Shown piece after piece: positions 8,331-16,829 of a stretch of 41,032 bases of DNA. Source of the DNA: Planctomycetota bacterium (lineage in GTDB: Bacteria; Planctomycetota; UBA1135; GCA-002686595); NCBI GenBank assembly GCA_016872795.1, contig VGYZ01000031.1:1-41032 (forward strand), read 5' to 3'. Below the pieces are notes generated by a model. That model was not told the origin of the DNA. It made no database searches and was given only the letters and a program-made list of their open reading frames with translations. The stretch's first letter is position 1, and every line of letters begins with the position of its first letter. Both the position numbers and the translations under genes were made by a program.

Positions 8331-8519
8331 GGGAAAGTACCCGTTTCGAAGGGATCCTTGGGCGGCGAGCACCTAGCGCCTGAGATGTCGGACAGACCCC
8401 GCGGTGCAGGACGCGCGCCCTCTGCTCGCGCCCTGCCCATCCGTCGCTCGCGGTCCGCTCTGGTGGCGGGGGAAAACCAGAGAAATTCCGCTGCGCCTCA
8501 ATTCGCGGGCGCTCGAGGC

Positions 8520-8548
8520 TTGAGATCCGGCAGCTTCCGCTTCAGCCT
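8520..8548 (+). promoter_or_regulatory. Possible sigma70-type promoter of acyl-CoA operon
   Basis: TTGAGA (8520-8525), a 17-base spacer, then CAGCCT (8543-8548), ending 14 bases before the ATG at 8563. The best -35/-10 pair I can see in the 232-bp gap (8331-8562), which otherwise holds no gene. Confidence 0.4.
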
Positions 8549-8562
8549 GTCGTCTCTCGGCC

Positions 8563-10044
8563 ATGGGAACCCCGCGCGATTGGGCGACGCTCGAGCGCCT
8601 CCCTGCTCGACAGCTGCACGCCGTGCAAGACGCAGCGCTCCGCCGTTGCGTGCGCGAGGAGCTCTACCCGTTCTCGAACCACTACCGCCGCGTGTTCGAC
8701 GAGGCCCTCGTGCGGCCGGACTCGATCGCGTGCGTCGCCGACCTCCAGCGGCTGCCGTTCACCACCAAGCAAGACCTGCTGCGCGCGCAGTCGACGCCGG
8801 AGACGCGCTACGACTTCGTGCTGCGCCCGAGCCCGGATCGCATCCGCGCCCATTGGCCCTTCTCGCGCAAGCTCGCGCTCGTGCTCGGCGGTGCTCGCGC
8901 GCGCGAGGCGCTGCGCTTCCAGTACACGCCCAACTTCCTCACCTTCACGACCGGTCGCTCGAGTGAGCCGGTCGGCTTCGCCTACACGCCCTTCGACCTG
9001 CAGGTGCTGCAGCAAGGGATCGCGCGCATGTTCGACATCGCGGGCCTCGACCCATCGCGCGACCGACTCGTCAACCTGTTTCCCTTTGCGCCCCACCTCG
9101 CCTTCTGGGCCGTGACACTCGGCGGCTTCGAGACCGGCGCGCTCGTCGTGCCATCGGGCGGCGGGAAGGTCATGGGCACCGACGGCTCGCTGCGGCTGCT
9201 CGAGCGCCTGAAGCCGACCGTGATCGTCGGCACGCCGGGCTTCACCTACCATGTGCTGCGGCGCGGCAACGAGCTCGGCACGAGCTTCGCCAACGTGCAC
9301 ACGCTGATCCTCGGTGCGGAGAAGGTCCCGCCGGGCCTCAAGGACAAGATGCTCGAGGCGCTGCGCAAGGGCGACGCCGGCGAGGTACGCATCCTCGGCA
9401 CCTACGGCTTCACCGAAGCGCGCATGGCGTGGGCCGAGTGCCCCAACGCGGACAATCACTCGACCGGCTACCACCTGCACCCCGACCTCGGCGTGTTCGA
9501 GGTGATCGACCCCAAGACGGGTGCGGTGGTGCCCGACGGCGAGGACGGCGAACTCGTCTACACCGGCATCCTCGGCCACGGCACGAGCGTCCTGCGCTAC
9601 CGCACGGGCGACCTGTGCGTGGGCGGCATCACATGGAAACCGTGCCCGAACTGCGGTCGCACGCTGCCGCGCATCGGTGCCGAGCTGCGCCGCGTGAGCG
9701 AGCAGCACGCGCTCTCGCTGACCAAGATCAAGGGCACGCTCGTCGACCTGTCGGTGATGGGCAGCGTGCTCGCGGCCATGCGCGATGTCGAGGAATGGCA
9801 GGTCGTGATCTCCAAGCGCAATGACGATCCGCTCGAGCTCGACCAGCTCGAAGTGCGCGTCGCGCCGCGCGTGGGAGTCGATGTGGGCGAGCTCGCCACG
9901 CGCATCCAACACGATCTCGCCAACGCGACGGAGGTCGCCCCGAACAAGGTGCATGTGCTCACGCTGCGCGAGATGCTCGAGCACCTCGGCATGGAGAGCG
10001 CGATGAAGGAAAAGCGCTTCCTCGACCGGCGACCGAAGTCATGA
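8563..10044 (+). CDS. Phenylacetate-CoA ligase-like AMP-forming ligase
   Basis: Adenylates a carboxylic acid and joins it to CoA; PaaK-like branch of the AMP-binding superfamily. 493 residues. Visible: the phosphate-binding loop FTTGRSSEPVGF (about 128-139), LGTYGFTEARM (about 282), YRTGDLCVGG, and the PaaK-type zinc-like element CPNCGRTLPRIG (about 363-374). The C-terminal lid is present but KIKGT replaces the usual KGxNVxP-like stretch. It starts an operon: its stop overlaps the thiolase start (ATGA), and the thiolase overlaps a FadJ-like gene the same way. This places it as the activating enzyme for a beta-oxidation-like pathway in place of a FadD-type ligase. An aromatic acid is possible but not proven. 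Confidence 0.85.
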   Translation: MGTPRDWATLERLPARQLHAVQDAALRRCVREELYPFSNHYRRVFDEALVRPDSIACVADLQRLPFTTKQDLLRAQSTPETRYDFVLRPSPDRIRAHWPFSRKLALVLGGARAREALRFQYTPNFLTFTTGRSSEPVGFAYTPFDLQVLQQGIARMFDIAGLDPSRDRLVNLFPFAPHLAFWAVTLGGFETGALVVPSGGGKVMGTDGSLRLLERLKPTVIVGTPGFTYHVLRRGNELGTSFANVHTLILGAEKVPPGLKDKMLEALRKGDAGEVRILGTYGFTEARMAWAECPNADNHSTGYHLHPDLGVFEVIDPKTGAVVPDGEDGELVYTGILGHGTSVLRYRTGDLCVGGITWKPCPNCGRTLPRIGAELRRVSEQHALSLTKIKGTLVDLSVMGSVLAAMRDVEEWQVVISKRNDDPLELDQLEVRVAPRVGVDVGELATRIQHDLANATEVAPNKVHVLTLREMLEHLGMESAMKEKRFLDRRPKS

Positions 10045-11336
10045 GGCGCGGCGTCGTCCTCGCCGCGGGCTGCCGCACGCCTTGGGCCAAGGCGGGCGGC
10101 ACGCTCCGGCGCGAGGACGCGGCGCGGCTCGGCGCGCTCGCTGCGCGCGAGACGCTCGCGCGCAGCGGCATCGATGCGAATGCGCTCGACGAGGTGCAGA
10201 TCGGCTGCGTCGGTCCGCCGCACGACCAAGTCAATGTGGCGCGCGTGATCGCGCTGCGCGCCGGCGTGCCGGAGCGCGTGAGCGCCGTCACGCTCGGCCG
10301 CAACTGCGCCAGCGGCATGGAGGCCATCACGAGCGCGGCGACGCGCATCCTCGCCGGACGCGGTGAGCTGTTCCTCGCGGGCGGAGTCGAGGCGATGAGC
10401 GCCTACCCGCTCGTCTTTGGACCCGAACTGACCGACATGTTCGCGCGCCTCGCGCGGGCGAAGTCGCTGGGCTCGCGCCTCGCGGCCATGGCCCGCTTCC
10501 GGCCGTGGCACCTCAAGCCGCGCATCGCGCTCGTCGAAGGGCTGACCGATCCGACCTGCGGTCTCATCATGGGGCGATCGACCGAGGTGCTCGTGCGCGA
10601 GTTCGGGCTGACGCGACTCGAAGGCGACCAGCTCGCGGTCGAGAGCCACCGCCGCGCGGAGGCAGCGCGCAAGGCGGGGCGTTTCGAGCGCGAGATCGTG
10701 CCCGTGATGCCGCAGGACGCGCGCGAAGGCTGCACGCTGCGCGAGGACGACGGGATTCGCGCGGGACAGTCGCTCGAGCAGGTCGCGAAGCTCAAGCCGT
10801 ACTTCGAGAAGCCCGACGGCGTCGTCACGGTCGGCAACTCGTCACAGGTCACAGACGGCGCGTGCACGCTGCTCGTCGCCAGTGAAGAGCGCGCGCGCGA
10901 GCTCGGCCTCGAGCCGCTCGCGCGCATCCGCGCGTTCGCCTACGCGGGCCTCGCACCGCAGCGCATGGGCCTCGGCCCGGTGTTCGCGACGGCGCGCGCG
11001 CTCGACCAAGCGGGCTGCACGCTCGCCGACATCGGACTCGTCGAACTCAACGAGGCCTTCGCGCACCAGGTGCTCGCCTGCCAGCGGGCGTTCGCGAGCG
11101 ACGCCTTCGCGCGCGCGGAGCTCGGCCGCGAGCGCGCGCTCGGCGAGCTCGACCCGGCGCGGCTCAATGTCCACGGCGGCGCGATCGCGCTCGGTCATCC
11201 CGTGGGCGCGACGGGCGCGCGGCTCCTGCTCACGCTGGCGCACGAGATGCGCGAGCGCGATGTCGAGCTCGGCCTCGCGACCTTGTGCATCGGGGGCGGA
11301 CAGGGCGGCGCGGTCGTGCTGGAGCGCGTGCGATGA
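10041..11336 (+). CDS. Acetyl-CoA acyltransferase (thiolase)
   Basis: Thiolytic cleavage of 3-ketoacyl-CoA to acetyl-CoA and a shortened acyl-CoA. 431 residues, like FadI/FadA types. Catalytic residues are visible: nucleophile Cys89 in GRNCASGMEA, ELNEAFAHQ, the His in GHPVGATGARLL, and the second Cys in CIGGGQGGA near the C-terminus. An ATG start inside the ligase's stop codon (ATGA) indicates translational coupling, and its own stop overlaps the next start. With the downstream hydratase/dehydrogenase fusion it completes three of the four beta-oxidation steps. The acyl-CoA dehydrogenase is not in this window. Confidence 0.93.
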   Translation: MRRGVVLAAGCRTPWAKAGGTLRREDAARLGALAARETLARSGIDANALDEVQIGCVGPPHDQVNVARVIALRAGVPERVSAVTLGRNCASGMEAITSAATRILAGRGELFLAGGVEAMSAYPLVFGPELTDMFARLARAKSLGSRLAAMARFRPWHLKPRIALVEGLTDPTCGLIMGRSTEVLVREFGLTRLEGDQLAVESHRRAEAARKAGRFEREIVPVMPQDAREGCTLREDDGIRAGQSLEQVAKLKPYFEKPDGVVTVGNSSQVTDGACTLLVASEERARELGLEPLARIRAFAYAGLAPQRMGLGPVFATARALDQAGCTLADIGLVELNEAFAHQVLACQRAFASDAFARAELGRERALGELDPARLNVHGGAIALGHPVGATGARLLLTLAHEMRERDVELGLATLCIGGGQGGAVVLERVR

Positions 11337-13513
11337 ACATGCTCGAGCACATGCCCAAGCCCGAAGGCGAGCCCGCGCCCGGAGCCTGCGTGCGCATCGA
11401 GCGCCCCGAGGCCGGCCTCGCGCTGCTGCGCATCGCTCCGCCCCACCGGCGCCTCGCAGTGTTCGACCGGCCGCTGATGCGCGATCTGGCGCTGGCGCTC
11501 GACGAGCTCGAGCGCGCGAAGGACATCCGCGCTCTAGTGCTCACCGGGAGCACACCGATCACCTTCGTCGCGGGCGCGGACATCGACGCCATCGAAGGGC
11601 TGGTCGACATCGCGCTCGCGACGGAGCTCGCGCGCTTCGGACAAGAGCTCTTCGAGCGCGTCGCGCGCCTGCCGTGTCGAAAGGTCGCGGCCGTCGGCGG
11701 GCCGGTGCCCGGCGGCGCCTTCGAGCTCTCGCTCGCCTGCGACGCGATCGTGCTCGCGGAGCATCCGAGCTCGCGCATCGGACTCCCCGAGACGCGGCTG
11801 GGCATCCTGCCGGGCTGGGGCGGCTGCCAGCGACTGCCGCGCCGCGTCGGCGTGCCCAGCGCGCTCGCCGCGATCCTCGCCGGCAAGCTGTACGCCCCGC
11901 GCGAGGCGCTGCGCAACGGACTCGTCGATCGCCTGTGCGCGCCGGAGAGCCTGCTGCGCGTGGCGAGCGACATCGCGCTCGGTCGCGAGCGGAGTCCGCG
12001 GCGCTCGCGCGGCGCGAAGCGCTGGCTCGTCGACTGCAATCCGCTGGCGCTGGCGGTGATCGCGGCGAGCGCGCGCAAGAACCTGCGCGCGCAGACCAAG
12101 GGGCGCTACGCGGCGCCGGAACGCGCGCTGGAGCTGGTCGTGCGCGCACCGCTCACGCCCCTCTCGCGCGGGCTCCAGCGCGAAGCGCGCGCGCTCGGCA
12201 CGCTCGCGGTCGGCGGCACATGCAAGAGCCTCGTGTCGCTGTTCCGCGGCTCCGAAGCGGCCAAGAAGCTCGCACGCCTCGACGACGGCACGCAAGCGCG
12301 CGCGATCGAGCGCGTGGGCGTGATCGGCGCCGGTGTGATGGGCGGAGCGATCGCCGGGCTCGTCGCCGAGCGCGTCGGCTCCGTGCGCCTGTGCGATCTC
12401 TCGCGTGCGGCGCTCGACTCGGCACAAGCGGCGCACTTCGGACGCATCGACAAGGCCCGGCGCCGTCGCATTCTCGAGCCGCACGAGGCGCGCGCCGCGG
12501 CCGATCGGCTCGAGACCGCGACGAGCATCACAGGACTCGCGCGCGCGGACCTCGTGCTCGAGGCCGTGGCCGAGAAGCTGGAAGTGAAGCGCGCGGTGTT
12601 CGCGCAGGTCGCGGCAGGGGTGCGAGAGGACGCGATCCTCGCCACGAACACTTCTTCGCTCTCCGTCAGCGCGATCGCGGCCGGACTCCCGCACCCCGAG
12701 CGCGTCGTCGGCCTGCACTTCTTCAACCCCGTGCACGCCATGCCGCTCGTGGAGATCGTGCGCGGCGAGCGCACATCGCCGGACACCGTGGCGCGCACCG
12801 CGCGATTCGCGCTCGCGCTCGGCAAGACACCGGTTGTCGTCGCGGATGTCGCCGGATTCCTCGTGAACCGCGTGCTCGGACCGTACCTCGACGAGGCCGT
12901 GCGTCTGTTCGAGCAAGGCATCGCGGCCGAGCGCATCGAGCGCGCCGCGCTCGACTTCGGACTGCCCATGGGGCCGCTCGAGCTGCTCGACGAGGTCGGG
13001 CTCGACATCGCGGCCCACGCCGCGGCATCGCTGCACGCGGCCTACGGCGAGCGCATGCGCTCGAGCCCGCTCGCGGGCGAGCTCGTCGCCGCCGGACACA
13101 AGGGCAAGAAGAGCGGCGCAGGCTTCTTCACCTACGCGCCCGACCCCAAGTCCGGGCGCGCGCGCAAGGGAGCCCTGAATCCGGCTGCGATCGCACGAGC
13201 CCGCGGAGGTGCGCTCGCACTCACCGACGAGCTGCTGCGCGACCGGCTGGCGCTCGCGCTGGTCGCCGAGGCCGCGCGCTGCCTCGAGGAACATGTGGTC
13301 GCGAGCGAGGCGGAGCTCGACCTCGCGACGGTCTTCGGCATGGGCTTTCCGCCGTTCGAGGGCGGGGCGCTGCGCTATGTGCGCTCGCGCGGCGCGCGCA
13401 GCGTGGTGGAGCGGCTCGCGACGCTGGCCGCCTTGCCCGAGGTCGCCTCGCGCGACGGCGCGCGCGCGCGCTTTGACGCCTGTGAAGCGCTGCGCAAGCT
13501 CGCGCGCGAGTGA
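11333..13513 (+). CDS. Enoyl-CoA hydratase / 3-hydroxyacyl-CoA dehydrogenase fusion (FadJ-like)
   Basis: 726-residue two-domain enzyme. The N-terminal crotonase domain hydrates trans-2-enoyl-CoA; the C-terminal dehydrogenase oxidises 3-hydroxyacyl-CoA with NAD. Catalytic glutamates are Glu131 (GGAFELSLACD) and Glu153 (GLPETRLGILPG), with two extra residues between them compared with E. coli FadB. The Rossmann motif GVIGAGVMGG is at about 329-338, and the catalytic His lies in LHFFNPVHAMPLVEIV. Two C-terminal dehydrogenase domains follow, with GHKGKKSGAGFF and FGMGFPPFEGG. The ATG at 11333 overlaps the thiolase stop (ATGA). In enteric bacteria the two subunits lie in the same kind of operon, which supports a multienzyme complex with the thiolase. 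Confidence 0.93.
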   Translation: MNMLEHMPKPEGEPAPGACVRIERPEAGLALLRIAPPHRRLAVFDRPLMRDLALALDELERAKDIRALVLTGSTPITFVAGADIDAIEGLVDIALATELARFGQELFERVARLPCRKVAAVGGPVPGGAFELSLACDAIVLAEHPSSRIGLPETRLGILPGWGGCQRLPRRVGVPSALAAILAGKLYAPREALRNGLVDRLCAPESLLRVASDIALGRERSPRRSRGAKRWLVDCNPLALAVIAASARKNLRAQTKGRYAAPERALELVVRAPLTPLSRGLQREARALGTLAVGGTCKSLVSLFRGSEAAKKLARLDDGTQARAIERVGVIGAGVMGGAIAGLVAERVGSVRLCDLSRAALDSAQAAHFGRIDKARRRRILEPHEARAAADRLETATSITGLARADLVLEAVAEKLEVKRAVFAQVAAGVREDAILATNTSSLSVSAIAAGLPHPERVVGLHFFNPVHAMPLVEIVRGERTSPDTVARTARFALALGKTPVVVADVAGFLVNRVLGPYLDEAVRLFEQGIAAERIERAALDFGLPMGPLELLDEVGLDIAAHAAASLHAAYGERMRSSPLAGELVAAGHKGKKSGAGFFTYAPDPKSGRARKGALNPAAIARARGGALALTDELLRDRLALALVAEAARCLEEHVVASEAELDLATVFGMGFPPFEGGALRYVRSRGARSVVERLATLAALPEVASRDGARARFDACEALRKLARE

Positions 13514-13589
13514 ATCGGCCGATTTCGCTCGCTCGGACGAGCGCGCGGCCGCGGTTCCACGGCCCGGTTGGACTTCCGCGCTCTCCTCG

Positions 13590-13618
13590 TACGGTCTATG
13601 TTCCCGCCCCCCCCATGA
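13590..13618 (+). other. Promoter-like bases and Pro-rich mini-ORF before DUF3050
   Basis: TACGGT (13590-13595) lies 16 bases after TTGGAC (13568-13573). A six-codon reading frame, Met-Phe-Pro-Pro-Pro-Pro-stop (13598-13618), runs through a C8 tract (13607-13614). Its TGA overlaps the first ATG of the DUF3050 gene as ATGA. It could be chance in C-rich DNA. Confidence 0.25.
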
Positions 13619-14406
13619 TGACGCTCCGCGAAACCGGTCTGCACATCTCCCCGAAAGCCGCGCTCGTCGCCGAACTCTCGCGCAGCCTCGCCGAGCATCC
13701 GCTCCACACGCGCTTCCGCCGCATCCAGGACATTTGGATCTTCACGCAGCACCATGTGTGGTGCGTGTGGGACTTCATGTCGCTCTTGAAGTCGATCCAG
13801 CGCGAACTTGCGCCCGCGGCATGGCCTTGGCTGCCGAAGACCGATGTAGACGCCGCACGACTGATCAATGAGATCACGGTCGGCGAGGAATGTGACCTCG
13901 GTCCCGACGGGCGTTTCCAAAGCCACTACGCGATCTATGTCGATGCGATGCGCGAGTGCGGTGCCGAGGTGAGCGGCATCCTCGGCTTCCAGAGCGACCT
14001 CGAAGCCGGCGTGGCGTGGCGCGAGGCGCTCGCACGCGCGAACGCTCCGCAGGTCTCCAAGGAGTTCACGCGTACGACGCTCGAGATCTGCGAGGCGAGC
14101 CTGCCGGAGCGCATCGCCGCGTTCACGCTCGCGCGAGAAGAGATCATCCCGGCCACATTCCGACCGCTGATCGAGGGACTCTCTCGCGACGCGGCCCAGG
14201 CCGCGCGCGTGCAAACGCTCCGGTGGTACCTCGATCGCCATGTCTCGATCGACGGCGACGAGCACGGGCCCATGGCCGCGAGGCTCTTCCGCTCGTGCTG
14301 CATGGGCGACGAAGCCACCGTGGTTCGTTCTCTGGCCGCCGCGACCCGCTCGCTCAAGGCGCGCTTGGCGCTGTGGAACGAGATCGCGGCGCGGCTCGCG
14401 CGCTGA
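13615..14406 (+). CDS. DUF3050 family protein, haem-oxygenase-like fold with probable metal site
   Basis: 263 residues, mostly helical. Matches DUF3050 by the pattern FTQHHVWCVWDFMSLLKSIQ (about 43-62), NEITVGEECD (85-94), SHYAIYVDAM (103-112) and DRHVSIDGDEHGPMA (207-221). The arrangement of Glu (86, 91 or 92), His104 and a His209-x3-Asp213-x3-His217 motif resembles the ligand set of haem-oxygenase-like diiron oxidases, so a metal-dependent oxidase is plausible. That is inference. ATG at 13615 or 13618; a GTG at 13510 overlapping the FadJ stop would add 35 poorly conserved-looking residues. It follows the acyl-CoA operon by 101 bp on the same strand and converges on the DUF1028 gene with a 6-bp gap. 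Confidence 0.8.
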   Translation: MMTLRETGLHISPKAALVAELSRSLAEHPLHTRFRRIQDIWIFTQHHVWCVWDFMSLLKSIQRELAPAAWPWLPKTDVDAARLINEITVGEECDLGPDGRFQSHYAIYVDAMRECGAEVSGILGFQSDLEAGVAWREALARANAPQVSKEFTRTTLEICEASLPERIAAFTLAREEIIPATFRPLIEGLSRDAAQAARVQTLRWYLDRHVSIDGDEHGPMAARLFRSCCMGDEATVVRSLAAATRSLKARLALWNEIAARLAR

Positions 14407-14412
14407 CAAACT

Positions 14413-15939
14413 TCAGGGAAGCACTTCGAAGCCGGCCGGTGGCAGCACGCTGCGACCGGCGGGACCGAAGATGATCCCCGACCATTCGATGCGTGTCCCG
14501 ACGAGCTGGTGCATCGTGCTCGCATCCGGCTCGAACCACGCCGCGACTCGCCCCGATGGCGGCAGCGGCCCGCTGGTGTACAGCAGGTCGGGATCGCCGG
14601 CGTTGGAGAGCGTGTAGCGCAGGAGGCGTGAGGCGTTGAGCGGCAAGCTCAGGTTGCCGAAGGTCAGGCCCGGCGTCGTACCCGCGCTGCTCGCGAGCAG
14701 CAGGTAGGCGCGGCGATCCGCGTCGTGTCCGACATTGATCACGATCGGGACGGGATGGGGATCGAGAGCCGAGATCGCGTCGTAGCCGAGGTGCAGGGGC
14801 ACGACGGGATCGACGCGCAGCGTGAGCTCGGGCCACAGCGTGACCGTCGAGATCCCGTCGTTCACCGTGATGCGGAAGCGCGCGCTCCCCGGCACCTGTC
14901 CGGCGCGAATGCGCAGCGTGTAGGTGCCGTCGCCGTTGTCGACCGCCGGGGCAGAGAGGCTCGCCGCGCTGCTCGAGCCAAAGTTCGTGACGGACACCGC
15001 GGCGCCGCCGTGACCGACGGGAATGCCGTCGAGGTCGCGCAGGAACAGCGTGACCTCCGCTTCCGTGCGACCGTCGGCGACGAGTGCGGCGCGGTCGGCG
15101 AGGGTCTCGCTCGCGATGTGGTCAGGCCGTCCGGAAAGCGCGGCGCGCCATGCGTCGAACTGCGTGCGCAGAGTGATCACGGGGTCCGGCGTGCTCGCGT
15201 TGCCGATCACATTGAGCGCCGCGTACATCTGGCCCTGCGCGCAGCCCGAGCTCGAGTTGCACACCGAGCCGCCGGTGTCGCCGACGCGCGAGATCAGGAA
15301 GAAGCCGGTGTAGGCGCTCTGGAACGGCTCGGGAGGCGGCAGGGCGCACGAGGTCGGTGCCGAAGCGTTGCAGGAGCAGCGACCGTCGCCGCCCCAAAAG
15401 CGCGCGGCCTCCATCGCGGCCATGACCTTCTGCCCGATGTCGCCCTGAGTCTGGAGGAAGGCCTGCTCGGCGGCGAGCACGACCTGGTTGCCCGTCAGGA
15501 TGTTGCCCTGGATGGCGTAGCGCCACTCGCCCACGACGCCCACGACGCCGGGGTTGGCGGGAATCGTCTGCGAGCCGGAGAAGGTCACCGGCATGTTGTC
15601 GAAGTCGACGATGCCGAACTGGCGCGACTGGGCGCCCTGCACGCCGAGCAGCTGCTGCAGGATCTGCTGCGGTGCTAGCCCCGCGTTGAGACCGTTCCAG
15701 ATGATCTGGCGATTGGCGGCACCCGAGTCGACCAGCGCCTGCGACGCGCCGCCACCGATCCCCGGCCGCATCACGGGCAGGTTCAAGCGCAGGTTGAAGT
15801 TGGACAGGCAGGTCGCCGACGAGATGCACACCTCGCGGGTACGCGTGTTCACGGCGACGATCGACCAGGTCGGAAAAGCCGGCGCGGCGGTGAGCGTCAC
15901 GGCGATGGCGAAAGCAGTGATGCGGCGAAGGATCTGCAT
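14413..15939 (-). CDS. Secreted DUF1028 protein with C-terminal Ig-like region
   Basis: 508 residues. A signal peptide (MQILRRITAFAIAVTLTAAP, then AFPTW) is followed by DUF1028, an Ntn-hydrolase-like domain: TWSIVAVNTRTREVCISSATC at the start, GIGGGASQALVDSG, and later GVVGVVGEWRYAIQGNIL. The segment from about residue 285 onward has the beta-sandwich look of Ig/invasin-type domains (VDNGDGTYTLRIRAGQ). Several cysteines (about 190-240) suggest disulfides. DUF1028 proteins are usually uncharacterised peptidase- or amidase-like enzymes. The ATG gives the signal peptide. TATCCT lies nine bases upstream. GGGAG also lies there but only two bases from the ATG, too close for a normal ribosome site. 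Confidence 0.85.
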   Translation of the reverse strand: MQILRRITAFAIAVTLTAAPAFPTWSIVAVNTRTREVCISSATCLSNFNLRLNLPVMRPGIGGGASQALVDSGAANRQIIWNGLNAGLAPQQILQQLLGVQGAQSRQFGIVDFDNMPVTFSGSQTIPANPGVVGVVGEWRYAIQGNILTGNQVVLAAEQAFLQTQGDIGQKVMAAMEAARFWGGDGRCSCNASAPTSCALPPPEPFQSAYTGFFLISRVGDTGGSVCNSSSGCAQGQMYAALNVIGNASTPDPVITLRTQFDAWRAALSGRPDHIASETLADRAALVADGRTEAEVTLFLRDLDGIPVGHGGAAVSVTNFGSSSAASLSAPAVDNGDGTYTLRIRAGQVPGSARFRITVNDGISTVTLWPELTLRVDPVVPLHLGYDAISALDPHPVPIVINVGHDADRRAYLLLASSAGTTPGLTFGNLSLPLNASRLLRYTLSNAGDPDLLYTSGPLPPSGRVAAWFEPDASTMHQLVGTRIEWSGIIFGPAGRSVLPPAGFEVLP

Positions 15940-15948
15940 GGCTCCCTG

Positions 15949-15954
15949 AGGATA
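15949..15954 (-). promoter_or_regulatory. -10-like TATCCT, 9 nt before DUF1028 start
   Basis: TATCCT on the minus strand ends nine bases before the ATG at 15939, giving a leader of at most a few bases. No clear -35. Confidence 0.4.
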
Positions 15955-15975
15955 CGCGCAATTTCAGGGCATGAG

Positions 15976-16017
15976 CGCAGGAAAGACCCCGGGAGCCCCG
16001 CGGGCTCGACTCCTGCG
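15976..16017. terminator. Nested inverted repeat after dapD
   Basis: Outer arms CGCAGGA (15976-15982) and TCCTGCG (16011-16017) enclose an inner hairpin GAGCCC-cgc-GGGCTC (15993-16007). All pairs are perfect. It lies about 40 bases past the dapD stop and just upstream of the DUF1028 promoter, so a terminator for dapED or an operator are both possible. No T-tract. Confidence 0.4.
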
Positions 16018-16055
16018 GGAGCGAAAGGTAAGGCCTCGCGGTCGCGACGGGACGC

Positions 16056-16829
16056 CTAGCGCAACGCGTCCTCGAGGGCCGTGGCGCGGTCCGTGCGCTC
16101 GTCGCGGTACTTCACGATCAGGGCGCAGGCCACCTGCAAGTGCCGCCCGGCGGCCCACTCGTCGCTCGCGGGCCGCGATCCGGGCACGACCACGGCGTAC
16201 TCGGGGATCTCGAGCGGTCGCTCGCGCGTGCCGCGCAGCTCGCGGCGATTCGGCAGGTCGTACACGACGGTGCTCGCCGAGAGCACGACGCCCGACGCGA
16301 GCACCGCGCCGCGCCGCACGAGCACGCCCTCGTAGAGCCCCGTGTTGCCGCCGACGAAGGCCTCGTCCTCGATGATCACGGGGCGCGCGCCGGCGGGCTC
16401 GAGCACGCCACCGACCTGACAGCCCGCGGAGAGGTGCACGCGCTTGCCGACCTGCGCGCACGAGCCGACGAGCGCGTGGCTGTCGATCATCGAGCCCTCG
16501 TCGACGAAGGCGCCGATGTTGATGTAGGCGGGCGGCATCACGATCACGCCCGGAGCGAGAAACGCGCCGCGGCGCACGGACGAGCCGCCGGGCACGACGC
16601 GCAGCTTGTCCGCGAGCGAAAATGTGCGCGGGCCGATGTCGCGCTTGTCGACGAAGGTGAGCGCGCCGGCGGAACTCTCCGCGAGCGGCGAGGCGCGGAA
16701 GAGCGCGAGAATCTCCTCCTTCACCCATGCGTTCACGCGCCACGCGCCGTCGTCGCCGCGCTCGGCGACGCGCACGCGACCCTGCTCGAGCGCATCGAGC
16801 AACGCCGCTTTGGCGAGGCGCTCGCTCAC
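16056..16829 (-). CDS. dapD: Tetrahydrodipicolinate N-succinyltransferase
   Basis: Succinylates tetrahydrodipicolinate in the succinylase branch of lysine and diaminopimelate synthesis; cytoplasmic trimer. 257 residues with a left-handed beta-helix of hexapeptide repeats: VRRGAFLAPGVIVMPPAYIN, IGAFVDEGSMID, VGSCAQVGKRVHLSAGCQVG and GGVLEP. The segment IEDEAFVGGNTGLYEGVLV is of the GGNxGxYEG type that I associate with Bacteroidetes- and planctomycete-like DapD rather than the E. coli GARSE type. GTG start overlapping the dapE stop (GTGA), so the two are coupled in the order dapE-dapD. Confidence 0.93.
   Translation of the reverse strand: MSERLAKAALLDALEQGRVRVAERGDDGAWRVNAWVKEEILALFRASPLAESSAGALTFVDKRDIGPRTFSLADKLRVVPGGSSVRRGAFLAPGVIVMPPAYINIGAFVDEGSMIDSHALVGSCAQVGKRVHLSAGCQVGGVLEPAGARPVIIEDEAFVGGNTGLYEGVLVRRGAVLASGVVLSASTVVYDLPNRRELRGTRERPLEIPEYAVVVPGSRPASDEWAAGRHLQVACALIVKYRDERTDRATALEDALR

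Noticed and set aside
8542-9984. 480-codon minus-strand frame over the PaaK-like gene
   Set aside because: High GC removes stop codons on the antisense strand; composition is Arg/Ala/His-rich and no motif appears.
11534-13294. 586-codon minus-strand frame over the FadJ-like gene
   Set aside because: Same antisense artefact; the plus strand has all catalytic motifs.
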